A stretch of DNA of 64,000 nucleotides from Planctomycetota bacterium. GTDB lineage: Bacteria; Planctomycetota; UBA8742; UBA2392. The stretch lies in assembly GCA_019636215.1 (NCBI GenBank), contig JAHBXZ010000007.1, positions 1 through 64,000 on the forward strand, written 5' to 3'. The translations under genes and the position numbers were made by a program. The notes under the pieces were generated by a model. The model saw only the letters and a list, made by a program, of their open reading frames with translations, did not search any database and was not told the DNA's origin. Below, piece by piece: positions 48,058 to 56,378 of this stretch; position 1 is the stretch's first letter; every line of letters begins with the position of its first letter.

Positions 48058-50175
48058 ATGCCCGACGAGATTCCATTTCCCAGTGGCTTTGACCAGCTGC
48101 GCGAACCCATGCGTAAGCTGGATTCGTTGATGGCCATTGCGCGCAAGGTGCAGGTGGAATCGGGCAAGATTCCGCCCGGCCTGGTGGACGACTTCCATGA
48201 GATCCGCCGCGAACTGGAAAAGGCGTTCGTTTTCAACTTTCGCGGCGTGGACGAACGTGTGCAGGACAGCCTGCGCAATTTTCTGAAGAACACCAGAACT
48301 GTCGACGCCAAACAACTGGACGCGAACCTTGAAAGGCTGTCGCGCATTTCGCGCAGCATGCTCAATGGTTTGATGATCCAGGGCGCGCCGACACTTTCGC
48401 TGGAAGACGACCTGGCACAGGACAAGCCCGCAGGCCAGCAGCCCCAGGTGCAGGCTGTTGCGGCAGCTTCGCCGGCCGCGCCCACCGGTGGCACACCGGC
48501 GCCAGCACCATCGGCTGCGCGCCGCGGGCACGGGCTGTTTGTGGCCGCTGCGGTGGCGCTGGTTGTGGTGCTGACGTTGCTGATTGCCTGGGGCACCGGG
48601 CTGTTCTCGGGCACAGTGCCGGTGCCGCCTGACAACGCGCCGGTTGTGGCGGCCAACAACGCGCCCGTGAACAAGGCGCCTGCCAACGTGCCTATTGACA
48701 CGTCAACACCATTTGACGCCGCCGCGGCAGGGTACCCCGCACAGCTGGCCCTGTACCCGCTGGAACAGTCCCTGGACCTGCTGGAAATCGCCCCCGAGAC
48801 GCTGCTGCCCGATGAGCTGCCCGGCGCGCTGCTGGGGCTTGAAGACGCGCTGCAATTGCTGGAGCCCGGGCGGCTGCGCACCACACCCGAGCAGACTCGC
48901 GCGACCCTGCGTGCCTTTGCGCAGGAAGTCATGGCCGATCAACCGGCCTGGCAGGCCTCGCGCAAGCCGTTTCTGGATGCGTTTGCCGGCCACTGCCGCA
49001 GGCGCCTCAATCTTGTCCTTTACGAAAATGCGCCGGATACCGTGTTGGTGTCAGACGTGCTGCACAACGCCGGCGGCGGCCAGCAATCGCTGTGCGCCAC
49101 CTTTCAGGTGCTGGCTTTGTCCGCCCGCTGCCCGCTGGGGCTGTACGCGCCCAATGGCGTGTCGCGGCCGGTGGTGGGCATTGCCCTGCGCGACGGGTTG
49201 CATACGTTTAATGGTGAGAGCTACGGCCTGCGCAGTGGCACGGTTCCGCTGGCGCGGGTCAGCGAGCTGGTGTACGAGATGTGCGACCGCCTTCGCCGCG
49301 GGCTGGCCGAGCCTTCGGCGCGGCTGTACTGCCTGGGCGTGATCCGCCGCCAGCGCGGGGCACTGAGTGTTGAGCAGGCCCGTGCCGCACTGGCAGACCT
49401 GGATGTGCTGTGGCTGGCCCGGCCCGCTGCCGATGCCGACGACGCCGCGCAGATGCGACATCGGCTGGCGGCTGCCCTGACGCCAGTGGTGTGCAACGCC
49501 CTGTTGTATGAACTGACCGGGGCATCGGCCGCCGAGGCCCTGGCCCTGTACCGCCTTGCGGCCGCGGCCGGCGACGAAGCCGCCGTGAAGCAGGCGATTC
49601 TGCTGCTGGGCCAGCGCGCTGAAAAAGGCTCGATGCTTGATGGCCAGCCGCTGGCACTGCGGGTAGGGGACCTGCTGCGCGACCAGCGCAAAACCCCCGA
49701 GGCCGTGGCCTGGTACAAGCGCGCACTGGAGGATCACCCTGAAGACACCCGCGCCGCGTTGCGCCTGGCAGAGCATGTGCCCGGTGCAAAGCTGGATTAT
49801 CTGCGCGAAGCCTACGCGCGGGGCGAGCGCGCGGGCGCGGTGGTGCTGGAGTTCGCAGGCGCGCTTTCGGCGGCCGGGGACAACCTTGCGGCGCTGGCTG
49901 TGCTGGACCAGCTGTGCGCAGCCGAGCCCGTCGAGCTGCACATAGAGCGCGCGGCGCTGACCTGCCTGGCGTTGGAGCGCCCGGACTGGGCGCAGGCGCG
50001 CATTGCGAAGGTCCCCGAGCTTGCCTCGCAGGCCGCGCTGCAAAGACTGGACCTGATTTGCGAATTACAGAGAAACGGGCTGTCGGACCGCGCCCGGGTG
50101 CTGGCGCGTGCCTGGCGGGAAAGGGGCGCACCGGACGCCTTCCTTGAGGGTTTGTTGAAACGCTATGGGGGATAG
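48058..50175 (+). CDS. Single-pass membrane protein with C-terminal TPR-like repeats
   Basis: The 705-residue product has a cytoplasmic-like helical N-terminus (residues 1-110), an Ala/Pro-rich linker, one membrane segment (about 159-183, LFVAAAVALVVVLTLLIAWG), a second linker and a large C-terminal domain with helical repeats (about 470-700) including PEAVAWYKRALEDHPEDTRAALRLAE. The middle contains TFQVLALSARCPLGLYAPNG, possibly a transglutaminase-like or peptidase-like fold, but catalytic residues are not clear. It may bridge the membrane. I do not recognise the family. Confidence 0.68.
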   Translation: MPDEIPFPSGFDQLREPMRKLDSLMAIARKVQVESGKIPPGLVDDFHEIRRELEKAFVFNFRGVDERVQDSLRNFLKNTRTVDAKQLDANLERLSRISRSMLNGLMIQGAPTLSLEDDLAQDKPAGQQPQVQAVAAASPAAPTGGTPAPAPSAARRGHGLFVAAAVALVVVLTLLIAWGTGLFSGTVPVPPDNAPVVAANNAPVNKAPANVPIDTSTPFDAAAAGYPAQLALYPLEQSLDLLEIAPETLLPDELPGALLGLEDALQLLEPGRLRTTPEQTRATLRAFAQEVMADQPAWQASRKPFLDAFAGHCRRRLNLVLYENAPDTVLVSDVLHNAGGGQQSLCATFQVLALSARCPLGLYAPNGVSRPVVGIALRDGLHTFNGESYGLRSGTVPLARVSELVYEMCDRLRRGLAEPSARLYCLGVIRRQRGALSVEQARAALADLDVLWLARPAADADDAAQMRHRLAAALTPVVCNALLYELTGASAAEALALYRLAAAAGDEAAVKQAILLLGQRAEKGSMLDGQPLALRVGDLLRDQRKTPEAVAWYKRALEDHPEDTRAALRLAEHVPGAKLDYLREAYARGERAGAVVLEFAGALSAAGDNLAALAVLDQLCAAEPVELHIERAALTCLALERPDWAQARIAKVPELASQAALQRLDLICELQRNGLSDRARVLARAWRERGAPDAFLEGLLKRYGG

Positions 50176-50238
50176 CGCGGTCTGTAGAGGCGGGGCTTGT
50201 GCCGCCCCGCAACGGCAAGCAATCTCGCGTGCGGCACC

Positions 50239-50835
50239 ATGGCCGACAAACCGGGCAAAATCATTGATCCAGACGCCGAACTGCTCAAGCGCATTGCGCG
50301 CGGTGACGACGACGCGTTCAAAGCACTGTTTGACCGGCACTATCGGCTGGCCTATTCGGTGATTTACCGGCACCTGGGTGTGCAAAGCGCGGCCGAGGAC
50401 CTGGTGCAGGAGGCGTTTCTGCGTGTGTACCGCAACGCGGCCAGGTGGGAACCAAGCGCCAAATTCAGCACCTGGTTTTACACCATCGTCAGCAACCTGT
50501 GCCTGAACTACAAGCGCGACCGCGCGCGTGACAAGCTGCGCCTGCTGGGCGGCGATGATGAGGGCGGCAACCCGCTGGAGCAGCTGGCGGGCGCAACCGA
50601 CCCCGATCCCGACGACGGTGACGAGCGCGCCCAGAACAGCCGGCTGATCCGCGCCGCGCTGGACGAACTGCCCGAGAACCAGCGCATGGCGCTGATCTTG
50701 AGCAAGTATGAAAACCGCAGCTATGAGGACATCGCCGAAATCCTGGACACCACCGTGGCCGCAGTGAAAAGCATGACCGCCCGCGCCCGCGTAACCCTGC
50801 GCGAGAAACTCAGCCGCCACTTCAAGGACCTGTAG
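50239..50835 (+). CDS. ECF-type RNA polymerase sigma factor
   Basis: The 198-residue product has sigma region 2 (DAFKALFDRHYRLAYSVIYRHL then AEDLVQEAFLRVYRNAARWEP with the -10-binding and core-binding residues) and region 4 (LDELPENQRMALILSKYENRSYEDIAEILDTTVAAVKSMTARARVTLREKL). This is the RpoE/SigW-like ECF group. The ATG at 50239 lacks a clear ribosome-binding site; an earlier in-frame ATG at 50197 was rejected. The following gene is a membrane protein but no canonical zinc-binding anti-sigma motif (HxxxCxxC) is visible. Confidence 0.92.
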   Translation: MADKPGKIIDPDAELLKRIARGDDDAFKALFDRHYRLAYSVIYRHLGVQSAAEDLVQEAFLRVYRNAARWEPSAKFSTWFYTIVSNLCLNYKRDRARDKLRLLGGDDEGGNPLEQLAGATDPDPDDGDERAQNSRLIRAALDELPENQRMALILSKYENRSYEDIAEILDTTVAAVKSMTARARVTLREKLSRHFKDL

Positions 50836-50896
50836 GCACAGGCGCACTGTCTTTCGGCATGCTAACCTTGGAACCCGCACGCCCGTTTCGGCGTCC

Positions 50897-51958
50897 ATGA
50901 AAGACATGACCGGTAAAGCACCAGAATCGCAGTTGCAGGCCGCGCTGGACATCGCCCGGCGCACATGGCTGAACGCGGCCACAGTGAATGCTGGCGGCCG
51001 GTGGGCCGTGGTGCCTGCGGCCGCAGCGGCACTTGGCGGCGTGGTGCTGGCGGCGACAGGCGAGACCCGGTTCTGGCCGCTGGCCTTGGTCAGTGCGTTG
51101 GGGCTGGCTGGGGTGGCCGCGGCCCTGATCTTGACGCGTCAATCGTTTGCCCGCCCAGGGCGCCCCGGTGCGCCTGACTACGCCATTCTGCTGGATCGCG
51201 CGCTGGGGCTCAACGACTCGCTGCCCGCGTGGCTGGAGGCGCCGGGCCGTTTTGCGGAGCCTTTGCACACGCGACTGCTGGAACAACTGCAGCCGGTGCG
51301 TATTGAAGCTTGTGCCCCCCCGCGCCAGTGGTCGGCGCTGGCTGTGGCGCTGGTGCTTTGCCTGCTGCCGCTGGCTGCGCTGACCGCAGAGGTCGGGCTT
51401 GATTCTGCGGTGCCGCCCCAAGGATCACAGACTGCCCGGCAGCCCGTGCCCGAACCAGAACCAGAACCCGAGCTGCCCCCGCCGCCGCCGTTGGCACCCG
51501 AGCCGGAATCGCCCCAAGACCCGCAGCCGGGCCCGGCCGCGCAGGGTGGGGGCAATCAAGGCGAAGGCGGCAAGCCTTCGCCCAACCCCGGGGAGGTTCC
51601 GGGCGAGGCCCCGGCGGATCAGCCCAGGCCCAAACCCGAGGCCGGCAACCCGCCGCCCAATCCAACTCCATCGGGCACCGGCGACCAGACCGGCCCGCCG
51701 CCCAAACCCGAGGAACCCAAGGGCGACGACCCGCTGGATTCCAGCACCAGCCCGATCACTCCCGATGCCACCGAGGGCGAGTCGCGCAAAGAGCTTCGTT
51801 CGCGCTGGATGTACAACCCCGATGGCGCGCCGCTGCCCGGCGCAAGGCCGAACCCGCCGCCGCTGCCCGCCGGGGGCGAGCGCGAAATCGGCCGCCAGAA
51901 GGTGACCAGCGGCGAACGCAAGCGCCTGGAAAGCCTGTACGAAAAACTCTATCGGTAA
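50897..51958 (+). CDS. Membrane protein with Pro-rich tail, next to the sigma factor
   Basis: The 353-residue product has about three hydrophobic segments (residues ~34-55, 60-80 and 140-162), followed by a Pro/Glu/Gly-rich region (roughly 180-290, EPEPEPELPPPPPLAPEPE) and a basic C-terminal helix (GERKRLESLYEKLYR). It follows the ECF sigma gene by 61 bases and could be an anti-sigma or partner, but it has none of the known anti-sigma motifs. I do not recognise the family. Confidence 0.6.
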   Translation: MKDMTGKAPESQLQAALDIARRTWLNAATVNAGGRWAVVPAAAAALGGVVLAATGETRFWPLALVSALGLAGVAAALILTRQSFARPGRPGAPDYAILLDRALGLNDSLPAWLEAPGRFAEPLHTRLLEQLQPVRIEACAPPRQWSALAVALVLCLLPLAALTAEVGLDSAVPPQGSQTARQPVPEPEPEPELPPPPPLAPEPESPQDPQPGPAAQGGGNQGEGGKPSPNPGEVPGEAPADQPRPKPEAGNPPPNPTPSGTGDQTGPPPKPEEPKGDDPLDSSTSPITPDATEGESRKELRSRWMYNPDGAPLPGARPNPPPLPAGGEREIGRQKVTSGERKRLESLYEKLYR

Positions 51959-51991
51959 GGGCAGGGGACAGGCACGGCCTGACACGGCACA

Positions 51992-53065
51992 ATGCCCGGC
52001 GTGAGCCAGCGCGACTTCATCGATCTGATTTCGGGTGCAAAACGCGGCCCCTGGCCGGCGCTGCAGCGAGGCGTTCTGCGCGTGGCATCGTGGCACTTTG
52101 CCGCCGCGGCCTGCACACGGCTTGCGCTGTACGGCGCGGGGCTGCTTGGTCGCCACAGCGCCGGCGTGCCGGTGATCTGCCTTGGCAACCTGACCACCGG
52201 CGGCACCGGCAAGACTCCGGCCGTTGCGTGGGCGGTCCACGAGCTTGCTGCGCAGGGCCGCAAGCCCGCGATTGTCAGCCGCGGCTATCGTGCTACAGAA
52301 CAAGGCAACGACGAGCAGCGCGTGCTGGAGGAACTCTGCCCCGGCGTGTTGCACGTGCAGAACCCCGACCGCGTGGCCGGCGCGCGCAAGGCCGCGGCAC
52401 AGGGCGCCGATGTTGTGGTACTGGACGACGGCTTCAGCCACCTGCGGCTGCAGCGTGACCTGGACATCCTTCTGTTTGACGCGCTGAATCCCTTTGGCTA
52501 CGGGCGCATGTTGCCGCGCGGCCTTCTGCGCGAGCCGATCCGCAGCGTGCGGCGCGCGAAGTTCGCCATCTTCACGCGGGCCGATGTGGCAACGCCGGAA
52601 CGCCTGCGCGACCTTGAGGACACCATTCGCTGCAACGGCTTCGTCGGCGGCGTGGCGCACGCGGCGCACCTTCCGCACCATCTGGTGAACCTGGCCGACG
52701 GGCGCGAACTCGAACCCAACGAGCTTGCAGGCAAGCTGGTGGCACCGTTTTGCGGCATCGGCAACCCGGTGGGGTTCCAGCGCACACTGGAGAAGCTTGG
52801 CGCGAACGTCAGCGGCCTGGGCGTGCTGCGCCTGGACGACCACGCGGCGGTGGCAGGCCGCGAGTTTGAACGGCAGGTCTTGCCGTTTCTGCGGGCATCG
52901 CGCGAGCAGGGTGCAACCCACGCCGTGTGCACCCAGAAAGATGCCGTGAAGCTGCGGCAAGGCATGCCCGATGCGCCGCTGCCGGTGTTCGAACTGCGCG
53001 TGAAGTTCGGCATCATCAAGGGCGAGGATGACCTGAAAGCGGCCTTGCGAGCCGCCTTGGCGTGA
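51992..53065 (+). CDS. lpxK: Tetraacyldisaccharide 4'-kinase
   Basis: LpxK phosphorylates the 4' position of the lipid A disaccharide at the inner membrane. The 357-residue product has an N-terminal hydrophobic helix region, the Walker A-like GNLTTGGTGKTP (65-76) and LDDGFSHLRLQRDLDI, the DDGFQH-type catalytic motif (Gln replaced by Ser). RADV and CTQKDAVKL follow in the C-terminal domain. Length is normal. It lies upstream of two LpxL-type genes, so this is a lipid A cluster. Confidence 0.93.
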   Translation: MPGVSQRDFIDLISGAKRGPWPALQRGVLRVASWHFAAAACTRLALYGAGLLGRHSAGVPVICLGNLTTGGTGKTPAVAWAVHELAAQGRKPAIVSRGYRATEQGNDEQRVLEELCPGVLHVQNPDRVAGARKAAAQGADVVVLDDGFSHLRLQRDLDILLFDALNPFGYGRMLPRGLLREPIRSVRRAKFAIFTRADVATPERLRDLEDTIRCNGFVGGVAHAAHLPHHLVNLADGRELEPNELAGKLVAPFCGIGNPVGFQRTLEKLGANVSGLGVLRLDDHAAVAGREFERQVLPFLRASREQGATHAVCTQKDAVKLRQGMPDAPLPVFELRVKFGIIKGEDDLKAALRAALA

Positions 53066-53139
53066 CAGTGCGGGATTCTGCCAGCCCCCGTGCCTGATAC
53101 GGAATTGACTCCGGGTGACTGGTTTTTAACTCTTTGCTT

Positions 53140-54168
53140 GTGGCCGATCCGGGGAAAAAGCCGCGCAGGAAGAGATTGGGGTCCCGCATCGTGCTGTGGC
53201 GGCCCACGCGGATGCTGATTGAGCTGCACCTGTTCTGGCTGGCGTTCTGGATCACGCTGTTCGGCCCGCGCTGGGCGTACTTCTGGGTGCGGGTTGCGGC
53301 CTGGTGGGCGTGGCTGCTGTTTCCGCGCCTGCGTGGAGTTTCGCTGCGCAACGTGGACCTGTGCCTGCCTGACAGGACACCGTCGGAGCGCAAGCGCATT
53401 GCCTGTGCCAGCGTGCGCCACTTCGGGTATGCCTTCATTGATTGCCTGCTTGCGCCGCGGTACATCACTGATGCGCGCTGGCGCCGCTACTTCCTAGGCA
53501 CGCCCGACGACCACCCGTACATCCGCTGGTTCTTTGAGGACAACCCCGCGTTCAACCTTTCCGCGCACTTCGGCAATTGGGAGATCGCAAGCTGGAACGT
53601 CGGGCGTCTGCACCGGGACCAGCTGCTGGTGATTGCCAAACAGCTGCGTCCTCCGCTGGTCAACCGCTGGATCGTCAACTGCCGCCGCGCGCTGGGCAAC
53701 GAAGTGGTCGAGGCCGATGGCGGCGCCAGGGCCTATGTGCGAGCGATCAAGGAACGCCGTCGGGTGGCCGTGCTGGTAGACCAGAATGGCGGCAAGGACG
53801 GGCCGGTGGAAACGTTTTTCGGCGTTCCCTGCACCTGGCAGGCGGACTTCACGCGCCTTTGCCTGCGCGGCGGCGGGCGGCTGGCGCACACGTTCGCCCG
53901 CCGGGTTGGCGAGCAATTCCGGTTTGAGTTCCTGGAACCGGTGATGCTGCAGTACGCGCCTGACACGGACCCGATGCAGCTCATGCGCGACTACCGCGAC
54001 CATCTCGAGCGGGTGATCCGCGAGAACCCCGAGCAATACTTCTGGATGCACCGCCGGTTCAAGGCAACCAGGCCGGGTTGGGCAGATGCCTATGCCGACC
54101 TTGGCACGCGGTGGGGGCCCGCCGAGCGCAATGCCCTGATTGCCAGCCGTTCTGAGCCGCGCCCTTGA
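53140..54168 (+). CDS. LpxL/HtrB-type lipid A acyltransferase, copy 1
   Basis: The 342-residue product belongs to the Kdo-dependent late acyltransferases (LPLAT superfamily). It has an N-terminal membrane helix (LFWLAFWITLFGPRWAYFW), the catalytic NLSAHFGNWE (HX4E near 141-147) and VLVDQNGGKDGPVETFFGVPC. It is 60-70 % identical by eye to its neighbour. GTG at 53140 aligns best with the second copy; a TTG at 53134 is also possible. Which acyl chain and which hydroxyl it uses cannot be told. Confidence 0.88.
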   Translation: MADPGKKPRRKRLGSRIVLWRPTRMLIELHLFWLAFWITLFGPRWAYFWVRVAAWWAWLLFPRLRGVSLRNVDLCLPDRTPSERKRIACASVRHFGYAFIDCLLAPRYITDARWRRYFLGTPDDHPYIRWFFEDNPAFNLSAHFGNWEIASWNVGRLHRDQLLVIAKQLRPPLVNRWIVNCRRALGNEVVEADGGARAYVRAIKERRRVAVLVDQNGGKDGPVETFFGVPCTWQADFTRLCLRGGGRLAHTFARRVGEQFRFEFLEPVMLQYAPDTDPMQLMRDYRDHLERVIRENPEQYFWMHRRFKATRPGWADAYADLGTRWGPAERNALIASRSEPRP

Positions 54169-54201
54169 CCTTTAGGGCGCTGTGCCGCACCGTCGCGCCC
54201 C

Positions 54202-55212
54202 TTGGCGAAGCCACCGAAAAAGAAACGCCTTGGATCGCGGCTGATGGCCTGGGGGCCGTCGCGGTTTGTCATTGAATTGTGGCTGCACCTGCTGGCGTTC
54301 TGGATCACGCTGTTCGGGCCGGGTTGGGCGTACTTCTGGGCGCGGGTGGCGGCCTGGTGCGGGTGGCTGCTGCTGCGCCGGCTGCGCCAGGTGACACTGC
54401 GCAATGTCGATCTGTGTTTCCCGGAAAAGTCGCAGGCGGAACGCACGCAGATTGCGCGGGCCAGCTTTCGGCACTTCTGTTATGTGTTCGTGGACTACCT
54501 GCTGGCGCCGCGCTACATCACGCAGCAGCGCTGGCAGAAGTACTACGACAAGGCTTCGCCCGACGGGCACCCTTACCTGCTGTGGAGCTTCGAGGAGAAG
54601 CCTGCCTTCAACCTTTCGGCGCACTACGGCAACTGGGAGATCGGCAGCTGGACGGTGGGTCGGCACGGCCGCTCGCCGCTGCTGGTGATCGCCAAGGCCG
54701 TGCACCCGCCGCTGCTGAACCGCTGGATCGTGCGCGCGCGCGAGGCCATGGGCAACGAAGTGATTGAGAACAAGGGCGGCGCCCGGGCCTGGATGCGCGC
54801 CATCAAGGAAAAGCGACGGCTGGCGGTGCTGATTGACCAGAACGGCGGCGACTTCGCGCCCGTGGAGACGTTTTTCGGCATCCCCTGCACCTGGCAAAGC
54901 GACTTCACCCGCGTTTGCCTGCGCGGCGGCGGGCGAGTGGCCCACAGCATCGCGCGGCGGCTGGGTGAGAAGTTCCAGTTCGAGTTTCTCGAGCCCGAAC
55001 TTCTGCACTACCCGTCCGAAACCGAACCGATGCAGATCATGCGCAACTATCGTGATTATCTGCAGCGCGTGATCCGCGACGACCCGGGCCAGTACTTCTG
55101 GATGCACCGCCGGTTCAAGGCCCGCAAGCCGGGCTGGCCGGACGCCTATGCCGACCTTGGCAAACGCTGGAGCCAGGCCGAGCGCGACGCGCTGATCGCC
55201 GGCCGAAAGTAA
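54202..55212 (+). CDS. LpxL/HtrB-type lipid A acyltransferase, copy 2
   Basis: The 336-residue product mirrors copy 1: membrane helix LLAFWITLFGPGWAYFW, catalytic NLSAHYGNWE and VLIDQNGGDFAPVETFFGIPC. The end YFWMHRRFKARKPGWPDAYADLGKRWS is shared. The start is TTG at 54202 with no clear Shine-Dalgarno. Two tandem copies fit the need for two late acylations of lipid A (as LpxL and LpxM do in E. coli), but the order is not shown by sequence. Confidence 0.88.
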   Translation: MAKPPKKKRLGSRLMAWGPSRFVIELWLHLLAFWITLFGPGWAYFWARVAAWCGWLLLRRLRQVTLRNVDLCFPEKSQAERTQIARASFRHFCYVFVDYLLAPRYITQQRWQKYYDKASPDGHPYLLWSFEEKPAFNLSAHYGNWEIGSWTVGRHGRSPLLVIAKAVHPPLLNRWIVRAREAMGNEVIENKGGARAWMRAIKEKRRLAVLIDQNGGDFAPVETFFGIPCTWQSDFTRVCLRGGGRVAHSIARRLGEKFQFEFLEPELLHYPSETEPMQIMRNYRDYLQRVIRDDPGQYFWMHRRFKARKPGWPDAYADLGKRWSQAERDALIAGRK

Positions 55213-55239
55213 AACTCCCCGCCACAGGGGCGGGGAGTT
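55213..55239. terminator. Bidirectional terminator between lpxL-type gene and ispH
   Basis: AACTCCCCGCC, a five-base loop and GGCGGGGAGTT form an 11-bp perfect stem one base after the lpxL-type stop codon. It sits between convergent genes and has flanking A and T residues. Confidence 0.75.
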
Positions 55240-55258
55240 GTGCGTGTTGGCTGGGCCG

Positions 55259-56191
55259 TCAGGCCGTTACGGGGTGAGCGCTGAAGTGGGCGATCAGCAC
55301 GTCGCGGGCCTTGTCGATCAGCCAGTTGGGTGTGCTGGCGCCGGCGAGAATGCCGATGCGCTTGGCGTCGCGAAGGGCCTCGTAGTCAATGTCTTCGGGG
55401 CTTTCAATCAACTGGGCCTTAGCGCCGTAGCTCTCGGCCACAATCGCAAGCTTCTTGGTGTTGCTGCTGGCATGGCCGCCGATCACGATCACGTGGTCGT
55501 TCTGCTTGGCGATGTGTTCGGCGTCTTCCTGGCGTTCGGTGGTCACGTAGCAGATCGTGTTGAACACGCGCACTTCCTGGGCGCGGGCCAGCAGCGCGTT
55601 CACGATCTCGTTGACTTTCTTGAGAATCAGCGTGCTCTGCACCACAATGCCCATGCGCCGCTTGTTCTTGGGAATGCGGTGCAGGTCGTCCATGGACTGG
55701 ATCACCGTGCCTTCGCCCTTGGCGTAGGCCAGGATGCTGGTGACTTCCGGGTGCTTGGGGTCGCCGATGATGACGACATGGTACTTCTGCTTGTGCAGCA
55801 ACTGCGCGTAGTTCTGCGTCACGCGCACGTAGGGGCAGGTTGCGTCAATCACTTCGGCGCCCTTGGCCCGGAACTGGTCCTGCATCTCGGGCGGGACGCC
55901 GTGGGTGCGGATGATGACTGTCGTTCCCACGGGGTCCTTCAGGTCGTCCACAGAGTCAATGTAATCCACGCCGTATTCGGCCTTGAGGGATTCAATCGTC
56001 TGCGGGTTGTGAATCAGCGGCCCGAACGTGATCACCGGGCCGTTTTTCGTTTTCGCCGTGGCCACGGTCTGCTCGTAGGCGCGGTCAACGCCCCAGCAAT
56101 AGCCGCTGTGCTTGGCAATGTTGATCTCGACGTTGCCGGCGCGGTAATTGGTTACCTCGCGCAGGTCACCGGTGTACTTGTTGTGTCCCAT
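55259..56191 (-). CDS. ispH: 4-hydroxy-3-methylbut-2-enyl diphosphate reductase
   Basis: IspH (LytB) is the [4Fe-4S] enzyme that ends the MEP isoprenoid pathway. The 310-residue product has the three cluster cysteines in HSGYCWGVDRA, DATCPYVRVTQN and NTICYVTTERQ, plus GVDYIDSV and GGHASSNTKKL. The start is ATG 56191, which has AAGGA just upstream; an ATG at 56212 and a longer open stretch upstream were rejected. Confidence 0.96.
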   Translation of the reverse strand: MGHNKYTGDLREVTNYRAGNVEINIAKHSGYCWGVDRAYEQTVATAKTKNGPVITFGPLIHNPQTIESLKAEYGVDYIDSVDDLKDPVGTTVIIRTHGVPPEMQDQFRAKGAEVIDATCPYVRVTQNYAQLLHKQKYHVVIIGDPKHPEVTSILAYAKGEGTVIQSMDDLHRIPKNKRRMGIVVQSTLILKKVNEIVNALLARAQEVRVFNTICYVTTERQEDAEHIAKQNDHVIVIGGHASSNTKKLAIVAESYGAKAQLIESPEDIDYEALRDAKRIGILAGASTPNWLIDKARDVLIAHFSAHPVTA

Positions 56192-56364
56192 CGTGTTCCT
56201 TGTGCCGGTCATGACGGGCTCCGCGCGCTGCGGTCGCCCCCCAGTGTTACAGAATGGCGTGAAGCAGGCGTGAAGCCAAACAAAAAAAGTGGACCCACCT
56301 GGTCTGCATCGGCAAAAGCAGCCTACCAGTCGTTCCAATTCGGGCCTTTGGCGGCGGCAGGCTG

Positions 56365-56370
56365 TATAAT
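56365..56370 (+). promoter_or_regulatory. Consensus -10 element just upstream of a start codon
   Basis: A perfect TATAAT sits 8 bases before ATG 56379. No good -35 and no Shine-Dalgarno sequence are visible. Transcription would start at about 56377, giving a nearly leaderless mRNA. Confidence 0.45.
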
Positions 56371-56378
56371 CGATGACG

